Of a stretch of DNA of 17,131 nt, positions 1 through 8,725 are shown piece by piece. This DNA comes from Bacillota bacterium. Its GTDB lineage: Bacteria > Bacillota > Clostridia > Acetivibrionales > DSM-2933. The stretch's first letter is position 1, and every line of letters begins with the position of its first letter. A program made the translations under genes and the position numbers. The stretch is from positions 1 to 17,131 of the forward strand of contig JAUZPS010000044.1 in the NCBI GenBank assembly GCA_030705945.1, read 5' to 3'. The notes under the pieces are model-generated. The model was not told the origin of the DNA, did not search any database, and worked only from the letters and a program-made list of their open reading frames with translations.

Positions 1-3000
1 AGCCTATCTAGCAAGCAAAATTCCAGAACTGGCGAAGAAGTAATATTATTTTCGGGTGATAACTTTGAGGAATTAAAATACTCATTTGAAGAATTTGTAA
101 AAGATCAAAATGATCATACTGATTTTGAAAAATCAGTATTTAACAATAATTTACGCGCATTTGTAGACAAAGAATGGCGTATAGCCATTTGCGCCCGCTC
201 GCTTGATGAACTTAAAGAAAAATGGGATTTTGCGAAGAAGTCAATATCAGAAGACAGGTTAAATGAAGAACATATACTAAAATTAAAAGGGATCTTTGTT
301 GGAAGAGGAAGTTCTATAACATCTGATAAAATCGCGTTGATGTTTCCCGGACAAGCTTCTCAATATCCTAATATGCTAAAAGAATTAATCGAGCATTATC
401 CTTTAGTAAAATCATTTTACATGCAGGCGGATAATATATGGAAAGCTAAGTATGACTATTCTATATTACCGATTATTTTTGGGGAAAACGAGGACGAAAT
501 AAAAGATCAACTGAAAGATACAAAAAACACTCATCCTGCCATATTTTTAAGCAATATCGCTCTGTACAAGCTTATTACAGAAGCTGGAGTTAAAGCGGAT
601 TATATGATTGGACATAGTTTAGGTGAAATTACTTCGCTATTTGCTGGAGAAATGCTCGATCTTAAATCAGCTCTTTATTTGATACACGAAAGGGGCTTCT
701 CTTTTGATCAAATTGAACCTTCAAATAGAGGTCAGATGGTAAGCATCAAATCTAAATATTCAGAGGTTGATGAATTAATAAAAAATAATGGATTTGATTT
801 GAGCATTGCAAATATAAACTCTACAGAACAGACTGTTGTTGGTGGAGAAGAGAAAGAGATAAAGAGACTTACAGAACTTTTAAAAGACAAAAAAGTTACA
901 TACACAGTTTTAAATGTATCTCATGCATTCCATACTAAACTTACAAAAAAAGCTGCAGAGAATTTTAGAGAAAAAATAGGGAAGCTGATATTCAAAAGGC
1001 CAAAATCAAATATTATGGCATGTCATTTGTCAGATTTTTATCCTGAAGCAAAAAATAAGCTGGGGCAAGTGGCTGATATTCTGAAAGATCAGATTACTTC
1101 TCCTGTTAATTTTGTTGAAGCTGTTCAAAAACTTTACGATAAGGGTGTAAGAGTCTTTATAGAGACGGGTCCGTCATCGGTGCTAACTAATCTGGTTAAC
1201 AACATTTTACATGACAAGGATATATTGGTCATACCTGTAAATAATAATAGCAAGGGATCTGTAGAAGGATTTAAATATGCTCTTGCGGCGCTTTTTGCTG
1301 CTGGAGTAGATATTTCAATGGTTCCATCCAAAAATATTATTGGAGTTTCAGAGAATGAACAAATTACAATTAATATTTCTCAAGCAGCATTACAAGCTGG
1401 AAAAATCAGTGAGGATATAGCCGCAACAAATGACAAGCCATATGGTATTGTAAAAAGTGACTGCAGGGAACTATCAGGTATTACGTCTGGCTCTGAAATA
1501 AAAAAAGAAAGTATTGTCTATAGCGGGGTATCGGTAGGCTTGCCGGGATCATTTAAAAAGGCGTTTTCAGATGACAATTTTGATCTGTTATTTGAAGGAA
1601 CAAACCTTATCGAAATGTTGACTGAAGAGGAACAAAAAAGAATATTAGAGCTAAATATTACAAGGCTTATAAAAAAAGAAAAAGAAATAACATTTAAAAA
1701 AGTTGCTTCTTTAAACGAAGTTATTCAATTTGCAGGTAGACTCGGTAAGTTGAATATGCTTGAAGATTACCTGATTGATGAGAAAACATTAAAGCAAATT
1801 ACGTTTTCTTCATGCGCAGGTATTGCGGCGGGATATGAAGCTATCAAAGATGCGGGAATTCCTCTTATAAGAGAACAGGTTAAAACATCGTCAGGAACTA
1901 TACTGCCTGGAAGATTGCTTCTACCTGAAGAAATGCGGGATAATACTGGGATAATTTTTGCAACTGGATTTTTCCTAATAGAAAATGTTATAGCTGATGT
2001 TTCCAAATTCACTGCATCTAAGTTCAGTGTAAAACCTAAAATTGACATTATTAATTTTTATGAATCAGTTATATCTAAAGTGAGCGATTTAAACTCAAAG
2101 AAAATTCTTACAGACTGGTTTAACTCTCATTACTCAAAACTTAATGATAATTGCTCGGAAAAGGATTTATATGAATTCAACCATAACTTTATGACTTCCA
2201 TAACTTGCAATGCAAATAATAAACTTGCCCAATTGATAGGAGCGACGGGACCTAATTTTGTAATAAGCGCGGCATGTTCTTCGACTGCGAGTTCTGTGTC
2301 TGTAGCAGAGGATATGATCAGAGCTGGACGCGCAAAAAGGGTGATAGTTGTCGGAGTGGATCATCTAAACTCTGAGGATATGTTAGCTTGGATCGGAGCA
2401 GGTTTTTACAGCATGGGTGTACTTACGGATTCTCATGACTTATTCGAGGCTGCTGTTCCTTTTGACAATAGAAGAAACGGAGTCATTATGGGATCAGGCT
2501 CAGTAGGGCTAGTGGTTGAAAGGGAAGCAGATGTTGCAGAAAGAGGAATGAACGGCATATGCAGAATACTTGGGACACATTTATTCAATTCAGCAGGACA
2601 TAATTCAAAAATTGATACTAATAGGCATTGTATTGAACTCGATAGATTTTTGACAAGGATCGAAAGAGAGTATGACATCAGAAGAGATAATATAGCTTCC
2701 AAGACCGTTTATTGTTCCCATGAGACATACTCAATAAAAAATGGTGGATGCGCGCAGATGGAGAAAACCGCCTTGGAAAGCGCTTTCGGCGAGAAATTCA
2801 AGGATATAAAAGTTATAAACACCAAAGGGATGACAGGGCATACATTAGGCGCGTCTATTGAAGAGGCTGTTTCTGCTAAAGCGCTACAATTTCAAAAGAT
2901 TCCTCCCATTTCAAACTACAAAGAAGCTGACCCTGATTTGAAGGGGCTAAATCTTTCAAAGGGCGGTTCGTATGAGTTTGATTATGTATTGAGAAGTGTA

Positions 3001-6000
3001 ACTGCATTGGGGGGACATGGAAATTATCATCTTTTACAAAAAGTTGCTTATGGCGATGATAGGATAATTGACAAAAGGTTATATGAAAAATGGCTGGAGA
3101 GAATAACGGCAGCTAAGGATGTAAAATTAAATTATCAGGGAAGGATACTGGTTGCGCAGGGCAATAATGAATATGGACATTCACATGAATTTTTAAAAGA
3201 AAAGAAAGCTGTAAATAATAAAATAGAAGACAAAGAAGAAACCCCTTCTTACAATGGAGCAAATATTCTAAACAGCAGAGTTGATGGTCTAGATATTAAG
3301 AATAAGGTTCTTGGCGCTTATTCAGAGATTACTAAGTATCCGATTGATATGTTGGATATAAGAATGGAATTAGAAGCAGACCTTGGAATAGATACAGTAA
3401 AGCAAGCAACTATTTTTTCAAGGATATCTGAAATGTTCAATATAAATTACGATGGAGGTCTTGCTCTTTCAAATTATACTACAATTGGAAGCATCATAGA
3501 ACTTATAAGCAGTAAAATGGGAAATAGCGTCAATAATAATTTTAGTAATATAATTACTGAAAAAAGCTCAAATACCGAATTAAGCAATTATGAAGATAGC
3601 TCAAAAAACAGCTATGAGAATGATGTTCTTGAGGTTATCTCTGAAATTACCATGTACCCGAAAGAAATGCTGGAGAAAGATATGGAAATGGAAGCTGACC
3701 TAGGCATAGATACAGTAAAGCAAGCAACTATTTTCTCCATTTTGGCTGAAAAGCTGGGAATATCCGAAGAAATGTCCGGAAATATATCAAAATACAAAAC
3801 AATCGGAGCATTAATAGATTTGGTTAACAGTTGTAAAGGTAGCTTTAAAACTGATAATAACATAGCCGTATCTGCATTTGGTAAAAAGGAGCTTGGTTCA
3901 GCTGCTAAAAATAGCGCCATTGTTAGCAGCAATATTTACAATGTAACCAATTATGCGCAAAAGGTTAATGGAGATAACAAGGATGGAAATATAAATTCAG
4001 GCGCTAGTACCTTTAACAAAGAAAATATAAAAAATCCTAATAGCGAAAAAAAAGCTGATAGTAAACCTATAAGCATCGAAGATGATATATTGGAGATTAT
4101 TTCATCCATAAGTAAATATCCTGTAGAAATTTTAGAAAGTGAAATGGAGTTCGAAGCTGATCTTGGAATTGACACAATAAAACAAGCAACAATTTTTTCT
4201 GAGGTAGGTATTAAGTTTAAAATTGGAGATGAAGCAGTATTAAGTCCGTCAAAGCTTAAAACAGTTGGGGCAATAATCAATTTTGTTAAAGAGGAAATTG
4301 GAAAAAAGTCTGAAAATGGAAAGATAGAAACTAAAAATAGCGCTGCTTCAAACAGCTCTAAGGATACTGAAAGAATTGATGAAGAACACGGTTTAATGTC
4401 AACTAATGAAAGAGAATTATGCTTAAATATTCCTGTAATTGTTGAAGAGGTTCTAAATCATTCGGATTTCAACTTAAATGATAAAAATATTCTGATTATG
4501 GGAGATAGTATTGATGCTGTAAATGAAATAGCGGATTATTTTTTGAAATACTCTAACAGTGTAGATAAATTCATATTTGCTTCAAATATTGATGAGGAAA
4601 GACTTAAATCAAATATAATCGATTTTTCTTCAAAAAGAATCGAGGTTATAATAGATCTGACTCAAATTGGATTGAATATAGAATTTGATACATTATCGAG
4701 AGAAGATGAGCAAAAGAACTTATATTTAAGCAGTCAGGCAAGATTCTTATTTTATAAAAAGCTCTTTGAAACTGATCAGCAGCCCGTAATTAAAATATTG
4801 GGTGTTATATCTATGGATGGAGCATTTGGATACTCAGGCAAACTAAAATACGGAATTAATCCATTTTTCGGAGCAGTTTCAGGTTTCTATAAAGGGCTAA
4901 GAAAAGAATTTTCTCAATCTGAAGTCAAGATACTCGATTTGGGCGCCTTTGATAGAATTATACAGAATGAAGAGGCCATAAAAAGAATAGTCAATGAAAT
5001 TGAAGGTTCAAATGCTTCATATGAGGTCGGCTGTGTTGATGGCAAAAGAGTAGTAATAAAGTTGGATAACATGGATCGGTCGGATCTTATTGACAGCCAG
5101 CAGCTACAAAACAGTCATTTCCTTGTAACAGGCGGGGGAAATGGAATAACTTCCGAAATACTAAAAGAGTTATCTAAATCTATAAAAGGTAAATATACCA
5201 TTGTTGGAAGAACAAAATTGCCTATTAATATTGATGAGCTATCAAAGCTAGATAATCAAGCCTTGGAACAAAAAAAATCGGAAATACATAACAGGCTGAA
5301 AAAGGAAGGGAAAAAAGCTTCTCCAGCTGAAGTCCAGAAAGAATATGAGAAAATTATAAAAGCTGTATCTGTTCATAAACTAATCAATGAAATACAGGAA
5401 AATGGAAGCGAGGTAATCTATAAGGCTTGCGATGTAAGGGATTATGATGGTCTCCAAGCTGTTATTGATGATTCAATAAAAGTACATGGTCCTGTAAATG
5501 TCTTAATACATGCTGCCGGTCTTGAAAAAAGCAGGCTAATAGCTCAAAAAACAACAGAGGAATTTAATGAGATATTTTCTGTTAAAGCTCAAGGCTTATG
5601 CAACTTGTATCGTATACTTGATAAGGGCAAATTAAGTACTATTATTGGATTTTCGTCGATCTCAGGGAGATTTGGAAACGAGGCGCAATTAGATTATTGT
5701 TCGGCGAATAATTTTATTAGTGGTTTTATGGCTATGTTAAAGGCTCATGATAAAGGCATAAGAGCTTTGAGCATTGTATGGTCCGGGTGGAAAGATACAG
5801 GTATGGCTTGGAGAAATGAATTTGTAAAAGAAAATTCAGAAGAAATGGGTTTACATATGATTGAACCTGAAAGGGGAGCAAGCGAGTTCGTAAATATTCT
5901 CAAAGGCAACTTAAACTGCAGTGAGTTGGTTGTTAGTAAAGGTCTTAGCCCATTTAACGGATCATTGATTGAGCTTGGATGTTCAAATAAGACGCCGTTT

Positions 6001-6879
6001 TTGGACTGGATTACAAAGAAGGATGGAAAAATTGATAAAGCATTCAAAGTACTTTCGGTAAAGAGAGATCCAATAATAAACAACCATAGATTAGGGAACA
6101 CTCCATTAATGCCTGCTGTAGGATTTATGGAAATTTGCGCGGAGTACCACAGTTTAATTTTTGGTAAAAAGGAGCAGTACTGTTTTAGAGATATATTGCT
6201 CTCAAATCCATTAAAGCTTTTTCATGATAATTCCCAGGAAATCATTATTAAACCAAGTGTATTGGATAAAGATGATAGCTTTGAAGTTGTTTTCTACAAT
6301 CATTTTCAACCCAAGTTTGGAGAAGGCAGATTAACAGAACTTAATAGAATGAAGGTAAGCAGTATTTTAGGTGAATATCATTATCTAAGCAACCTAAGAG
6401 AACTTGAGCATTATGAAATGAAAGTGGATTCATCCAAAAAGCTTATGGATTCATCCTTAGAAAAGCTACAAAACTCAATTAATTTAGGGTCGTTGTTTGT
6501 AGATGAAAAATGCGCAAAGTATAATAATATCAAGTATAACAATACGGGAGCAATATACTCTATATTGCTTTCAGAAGAGCAGGTTGCCAATAAGAAGTAT
6601 GATCTGGAAAATCTACTTATTAACCCGGTATTTATGGATTCTTTGATGCAAGCATGCGGTATACATTCATCCCGAATTGGCGACCGGGTCTATCTGCCAT
6701 GGAAAGTTGACGAGTTCGGTGTTGTAAAGACTGCAAGGGAGCTCGGAGGTTATAAAGCGTATGCTAAGTTAATAATCGATAGTGATGAGCTTAAAACATA
6801 TGATGTTATTTTGTATAATGATAATGATGAAGTATGTTATTATGCGAAGGGTGTTACTGTAAGGCGCATCAATTTATGA
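1..6879 (+). CDS. PUFA-synthase-like type I polyketide/secondary-lipid synthase (5' end outside window)
   Basis: The frame is open to base 1, so the TTG/ATG at 337/340 is internal and the true start lies upstream. Domains in order: a KS-AT linker (1-335); an acyltransferase (about 337-1320) with GHSLG (Ser codon 616-618) and HAFH (His 931-933), a signature usually linked to malonyl specificity; a ketosynthase (about 1510-3050) with Cys at 2275-2277 (AACSS), His at 2719-2721 (SHETYS) and His at 2839-2841 (TGHTLGAS); three carrier repeats (3298-4305); a ketoreductase with its structural half from about 4430, nucleotide loop TGGGNGI at 5128-5148, Ser in FSSISG near 5653-5664 and Tyr at 5695-5697; and a double-hotdog dehydratase with His at 6085-6087 and Asp at 6637-6639 (DSLMQ). 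The KR carries the extra helical insert seen in PUFA synthases. No enoylreductase or thioesterase is visible. The carriers have Thr at the usual Ser. By inference it builds a malonate-derived, partly unsaturated acyl chain in the cytoplasm; the product is unknown. Confidence 0.9.
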   Translation, partial: SLSSKQNSRTGEEVILFSGDNFEELKYSFEEFVKDQNDHTDFEKSVFNNNLRAFVDKEWRIAICARSLDELKEKWDFAKKSISEDRLNEEHILKLKGIFVGRGSSITSDKIALMFPGQASQYPNMLKELIEHYPLVKSFYMQADNIWKAKYDYSILPIIFGENEDEIKDQLKDTKNTHPAIFLSNIALYKLITEAGVKADYMIGHSLGEITSLFAGEMLDLKSALYLIHERGFSFDQIEPSNRGQMVSIKSKYSEVDELIKNNGFDLSIANINSTEQTVVGGEEKEIKRLTELLKDKKVTYTVLNVSHAFHTKLTKKAAENFREKIGKLIFKRPKSNIMACHLSDFYPEAKNKLGQVADILKDQITSPVNFVEAVQKLYDKGVRVFIETGPSSVLTNLVNNILHDKDILVIPVNNNSKGSVEGFKYALAALFAAGVDISMVPSKNIIGVSENEQITINISQAALQAGKISEDIAATNDKPYGIVKSDCRELSGITSGSEIKKESIVYSGVSVGLPGSFKKAFSDDNFDLLFEGTNLIEMLTEEEQKRILELNITRLIKKEKEITFKKVASLNEVIQFAGRLGKLNMLEDYLIDEKTLKQITFSSCAGIAAGYEAIKDAGIPLIREQVKTSSGTILPGRLLLPEEMRDNTGIIFATGFFLIENVIADVSKFTASKFSVKPKIDIINFYESVISKVSDLNSKKILTDWFNSHYSKLNDNCSEKDLYEFNHNFMTSITCNANNKLAQLIGATGPNFVISAACSSTASSVSVAEDMIRAGRAKRVIVVGVDHLNSEDMLAWIGAGFYSMGVLTDSHDLFEAAVPFDNRRNGVIMGSGSVGLVVEREADVAERGMNGICRILGTHLFNSAGHNSKIDTNRHCIELDRFLTRIEREYDIRRDNIASKTVYCSHETYSIKNGGCAQMEKTALESAFGEKFKDIKVINTKGMTGHTLGASIEEAVSAKALQFQKIPPISNYKEADPDLKGLNLSKGGSYEFDYVLRSVTALGGHGNYHLLQKVAYGDDRIIDKRLYEKWLERITAAKDVKLNYQGRILVAQGNNEYGHSHEFLKEKKAVNNKIEDKEETPSYNGANILNSRVDGLDIKNKVLGAYSEITKYPIDMLDIRMELEADLGIDTVKQATIFSRISEMFNINYDGGLALSNYTTIGSIIELISSKMGNSVNNNFSNIITEKSSNTELSNYEDSSKNSYENDVLEVISEITMYPKEMLEKDMEMEADLGIDTVKQATIFSILAEKLGISEEMSGNISKYKTIGALIDLVNSCKGSFKTDNNIAVSAFGKKELGSAAKNSAIVSSNIYNVTNYAQKVNGDNKDGNINSGASTFNKENIKNPNSEKKADSKPISIEDDILEIISSISKYPVEILESEMEFEADLGIDTIKQATIFSEVGIKFKIGDEAVLSPSKLKTVGAIINFVKEEIGKKSENGKIETKNSAASNSSKDTERIDEEHGLMSTNERELCLNIPVIVEEVLNHSDFNLNDKNILIMGDSIDAVNEIADYFLKYSNSVDKFIFASNIDEERLKSNIIDFSSKRIEVIIDLTQIGLNIEFDTLSREDEQKNLYLSSQARFLFYKKLFETDQQPVIKILGVISMDGAFGYSGKLKYGINPFFGAVSGFYKGLRKEFSQSEVKILDLGAFDRIIQNEEAIKRIVNEIEGSNASYEVGCVDGKRVVIKLDNMDRSDLIDSQQLQNSHFLVTGGGNGITSEILKELSKSIKGKYTIVGRTKLPINIDELSKLDNQALEQKKSEIHNRLKKEGKKASPAEVQKEYEKIIKAVSVHKLINEIQENGSEVIYKACDVRDYDGLQAVIDDSIKVHGPVNVLIHAAGLEKSRLIAQKTTEEFNEIFSVKAQGLCNLYRILDKGKLSTIIGFSSISGRFGNEAQLDYCSANNFISGFMAMLKAHDKGIRALSIVWSGWKDTGMAWRNEFVKENSEEMGLHMIEPERGASEFVNILKGNLNCSELVVSKGLSPFNGSLIELGCSNKTPFLDWITKKDGKIDKAFKVLSVKRDPIINNHRLGNTPLMPAVGFMEICAEYHSLIFGKKEQYCFRDILLSNPLKLFHDNSQEIIIKPSVLDKDDSFEVVFYNHFQPKFGEGRLTELNRMKVSSILGEYHYLSNLRELEHYEMKVDSSKKLMDSSLEKLQNSINLGSLFVDEKCAKYNNIKYNNTGAIYSILLSEEQVANKKYDLENLLINPVFMDSLMQACGIHSSRIGDRVYLPWKVDEFGVVKTARELGGYKAYAKLIIDSDELKTYDVILYNDNDEVCYYAKGVTVRRINL
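3298..4305 (+). repeat. Three tandem acyl-carrier-like domains of the synthase
   Basis: Three repeats of roughly 70-75 residues lie at about 3298-3520, 3622-3835 and 4081-4305, joined by Asn/Ser/Lys-rich linkers. Each has the helix II core ADLGIDT(V/I)KQATIFS. The aligned attachment residue is Thr in all three (codons 3394-3396, 3712-3714, 4174-4176), where PUFA-synthase carriers normally have Ser (LGIDS). Repeats 1 and 2 share 29 identical bases (3388-3416 and 3706-3734); repeat 3 differs at several silent sites. Tandem carriers are typical of PUFA synthases, where they raise throughput. Confidence 0.85.
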
Positions 6880-7715
6880 AAAAGAGAGAGAATTACCGCA
6901 ATCATGATTTTAGACCAATAACTTGTTTTGATTCAGAAATAAATACTAAAGAAGTTGGAAAGTCTGGAATTAGAATTGAAGCTGAATATAATTCTATGTT
7001 GAAATCAGGCCAATTACTGTATAATAATTTGGATAAAATCTCAAGTAAGTATGGTTTTGAGTTTTGCGTAGTTGATATGAAGGAAATTGAAAAACGAATT
7101 AATAGTGAATTTGATTTAGCGCAAGAAATGCCAATAGACGTTGGTTTGGCGCTTTCAAATGCAGAAAAGGCTCATTTATACAGCATAAAATTGCAAAAGA
7201 ACAGAATTCAGTGGATAGCTGGAAGGTATGCTGTAAAGTCAGCCCTATTCAAATATAAACTTTTAAGTGGAAGTTTTATGGATTTAAGTTGTATTGACAT
7301 TTTAAAAGGGGCAGATTCTGCCCCTTACATACCTCAATATCCCAATATTACAGTTTCTATTACGCATTCCTTTCCGTATTGCATTGGAATTGTGTCTGAA
7401 AGAAAAATTGGCGTAGATATAGAAAATATCTTTATGCCTGACGACTCTTTAATTCAATATTTTTACACAGATAATGAGAAGGCAGTGTTAAAGGATAAAT
7501 GCTGTCTAAAGGATTATTCAGAGAAAGCCGTAATATTTTGGACAAGAAAGGAAGCTGTTTCAAAGCTTCTTAAGCTGGGAATGCAGTTGAATTTTAAAAA
7601 GTTGGATACATCATCGGACAGTATTTTTTTAAATTACGAAAACGGTATAAACGTTAAACTCATATCTTTCTGCTGCGACTGTTTCTGCGCATCTTTAGCG
7701 GTTGAAATATTCTAA
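6876..7715 (+). CDS. Sfp-type 4'-phosphopantetheinyl transferase
   Basis: Transfers the phosphopantetheine arm from CoA to carrier proteins; presumably it activates the adjacent synthase in the cytoplasm. The family signature is clear: AGRYAVKSAL in the N-terminal half, THSFPYCIGI, then GVDIE (residues 179-183, metal-binding Asp181) and WTRKEAVSK (Trp222, Lys225, Glu226). Its 279 residues exceed the roughly 225-250 usual for Sfp members; the extra length is an N-terminal extension of no recognised type. I chose the ATG at 6876 because it overlaps the synthase stop codon as ATGA, the usual sign of translational coupling; an in-frame ATG at 6834 lies deep inside the synthase and is less likely. 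A GC-rich 9-bp hairpin (7306-7326) is embedded in the reading frame. Confidence 0.9.
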   Translation: MKKRENYRNHDFRPITCFDSEINTKEVGKSGIRIEAEYNSMLKSGQLLYNNLDKISSKYGFEFCVVDMKEIEKRINSEFDLAQEMPIDVGLALSNAEKAHLYSIKLQKNRIQWIAGRYAVKSALFKYKLLSGSFMDLSCIDILKGADSAPYIPQYPNITVSITHSFPYCIGIVSERKIGVDIENIFMPDDSLIQYFYTDNEKAVLKDKCCLKDYSEKAVIFWTRKEAVSKLLKLGMQLNFKKLDTSSDSIFLNYENGINVKLISFCCDCFCASLAVEIF

Positions 7716-7875
7716 TGAATTTTTTAAATTTAAGGCAGCATCTTCTATATTTGAGAATTGTTTTATCTTGGAAGTTATAAATTCTAAGTTACATTGAAAT
7801 CATTATTAATCTTATATTTAAAAAGGATTTAATTATCTGCGTGAAGAATTATTATTAATGATGGAGGGAGACAGG

Positions 7876-8664
7876 ATGAATTTTAATATTTTTGGAAAAG
7901 AAATTTTTATAAAAAAAGGCGTAATTATCGTTTCAGTAATTATAGTTGCTGTTTTATTGGGTTTTGTAGGCTATCTGATAAAGCTTAGAGATAAGCCGAT
8001 AATTTTTAATTCAAACACCGAAAGATCCAATAATGCTGTAAAGGACTTAGTAAGTTTTACTCCCAATCAGAAGAAAGGAGTAAGTTCCACTCCGGCTCCG
8101 ACAGTAATTCTAGAAAATATTAGAGTTTATATAACCGGTTGTGTCAAGAAACCGGGAATTGTGACATTAAAAAAAGGTCAGATAATTTACGACGCCGTAA
8201 ATGCCGCAGGAGGTCTTACAGAAGAAGCGGATAAGAATTTTAATATGGTTTATGTTCTAAATGAAAATGTTTGGATTAATATCAAGTCCAAAAAAGAAGC
8301 AGCTCAAAATATGAACAAGCCTTCAAGCGTAGATTTAAAGGTTTCAGACAGCAATTCTAAAAATAAATCATCAAACAATGCAGAGAATAATAATGATGCT
8401 GGGAAAGCAGTTGATTTAATAAAAGATAGCGGTGGAGCTATTGTTTCAGAAAAGCAAAAGTCAGCAAATTCCAAAATTAATATAAATACAGCGTCAGCTG
8501 AAGAATTAGATGCGGCTCTCCCGGGTGTCGGTCCTAAGATAGCTGAAGATATAGTGGCTTATCGAAATAAGAATGGCAAGTTCAAAGCGATTACAGACCT
8601 TGTTCAGGTTCCGGGAATAGGCGAGAGTAAATTTAACAAATTAAAGGATTATATTACAATATAA
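7876..8664 (+). CDS. comEA: ComEA-like competence DNA-binding protein
   Basis: Membrane-anchored DNA receptor of the natural transformation machinery. The 262 residues show one N-terminal membrane segment (about 15-35), a SLBB domain (about 77-139, VYITGCVKKPGIV), a low-complexity Ser/Asn/Lys linker, and a C-terminal helix-hairpin-helix pair (about 200-262) with ININTAS, LPGVGPKIAEDI and VPGIGESKF, which binds DNA without sequence specificity. This order and length match ComEA. The ATG at 7876 is preferred over one at 7858 because GGAGGGAG (7863-7870) lies just upstream of it. The gene follows the transferase after 160 bp with no obvious terminator; whether they share a transcript is unknown. 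A membrane ComEC is not in the window, only a stand-alone ComEC-like hydrolase at the right end. Confidence 0.85.
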   Translation: MNFNIFGKEIFIKKGVIIVSVIIVAVLLGFVGYLIKLRDKPIIFNSNTERSNNAVKDLVSFTPNQKKGVSSTPAPTVILENIRVYITGCVKKPGIVTLKKGQIIYDAVNAAGGLTEEADKNFNMVYVLNENVWINIKSKKEAAQNMNKPSSVDLKVSDSNSKNKSSNNAENNNDAGKAVDLIKDSGGAIVSEKQKSANSKININTASAEELDAALPGVGPKIAEDIVAYRNKNGKFKAITDLVQVPGIGESKFNKLKDYITI

Positions 8665-8695
8665 TTTATATATATTTATACTGAGGAGGAAATAT

Positions 8696-8725
8696 TTGCA
8701 AAATGCAAATAATAAAGAACAATGA
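8696..8725 (+). CDS. Possible 9-codon leader peptide coupled to gerM
   Basis: The strongest ribosome binding site here, GAGGAGGA (8683-8690), is over 30 bases from the gerM ATG at 8722, and a stop in the gerM frame (8713-8715) rules out an earlier gerM start. The site is instead well spaced from a TTG at 8696. That frame encodes nine residues and ends in a TGA overlapping the gerM start codon (ATGA), an arrangement fitting translational coupling. An ATG at 8703 in the third frame gives an alternative 26-codon frame running into gerM. No homology is expected at this length, so this rests only on the layout. Confidence 0.25.
   Translation: MQNANNKEQ

Noticed and set aside
337..342. TTG/ATG as the start of the synthase gene
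   Set aside because: The frame is open without a stop back to base 1 and encodes a typical KS-AT linker, and there is no ribosome binding site at 337.
3612..4280. Two - strand frames of about 106-109 codons opposite the carrier repeats
   Set aside because: They are antisense shadows of the repeated carrier domains, which is why they resemble each other; neither has a ribosome site or a recognisable product.
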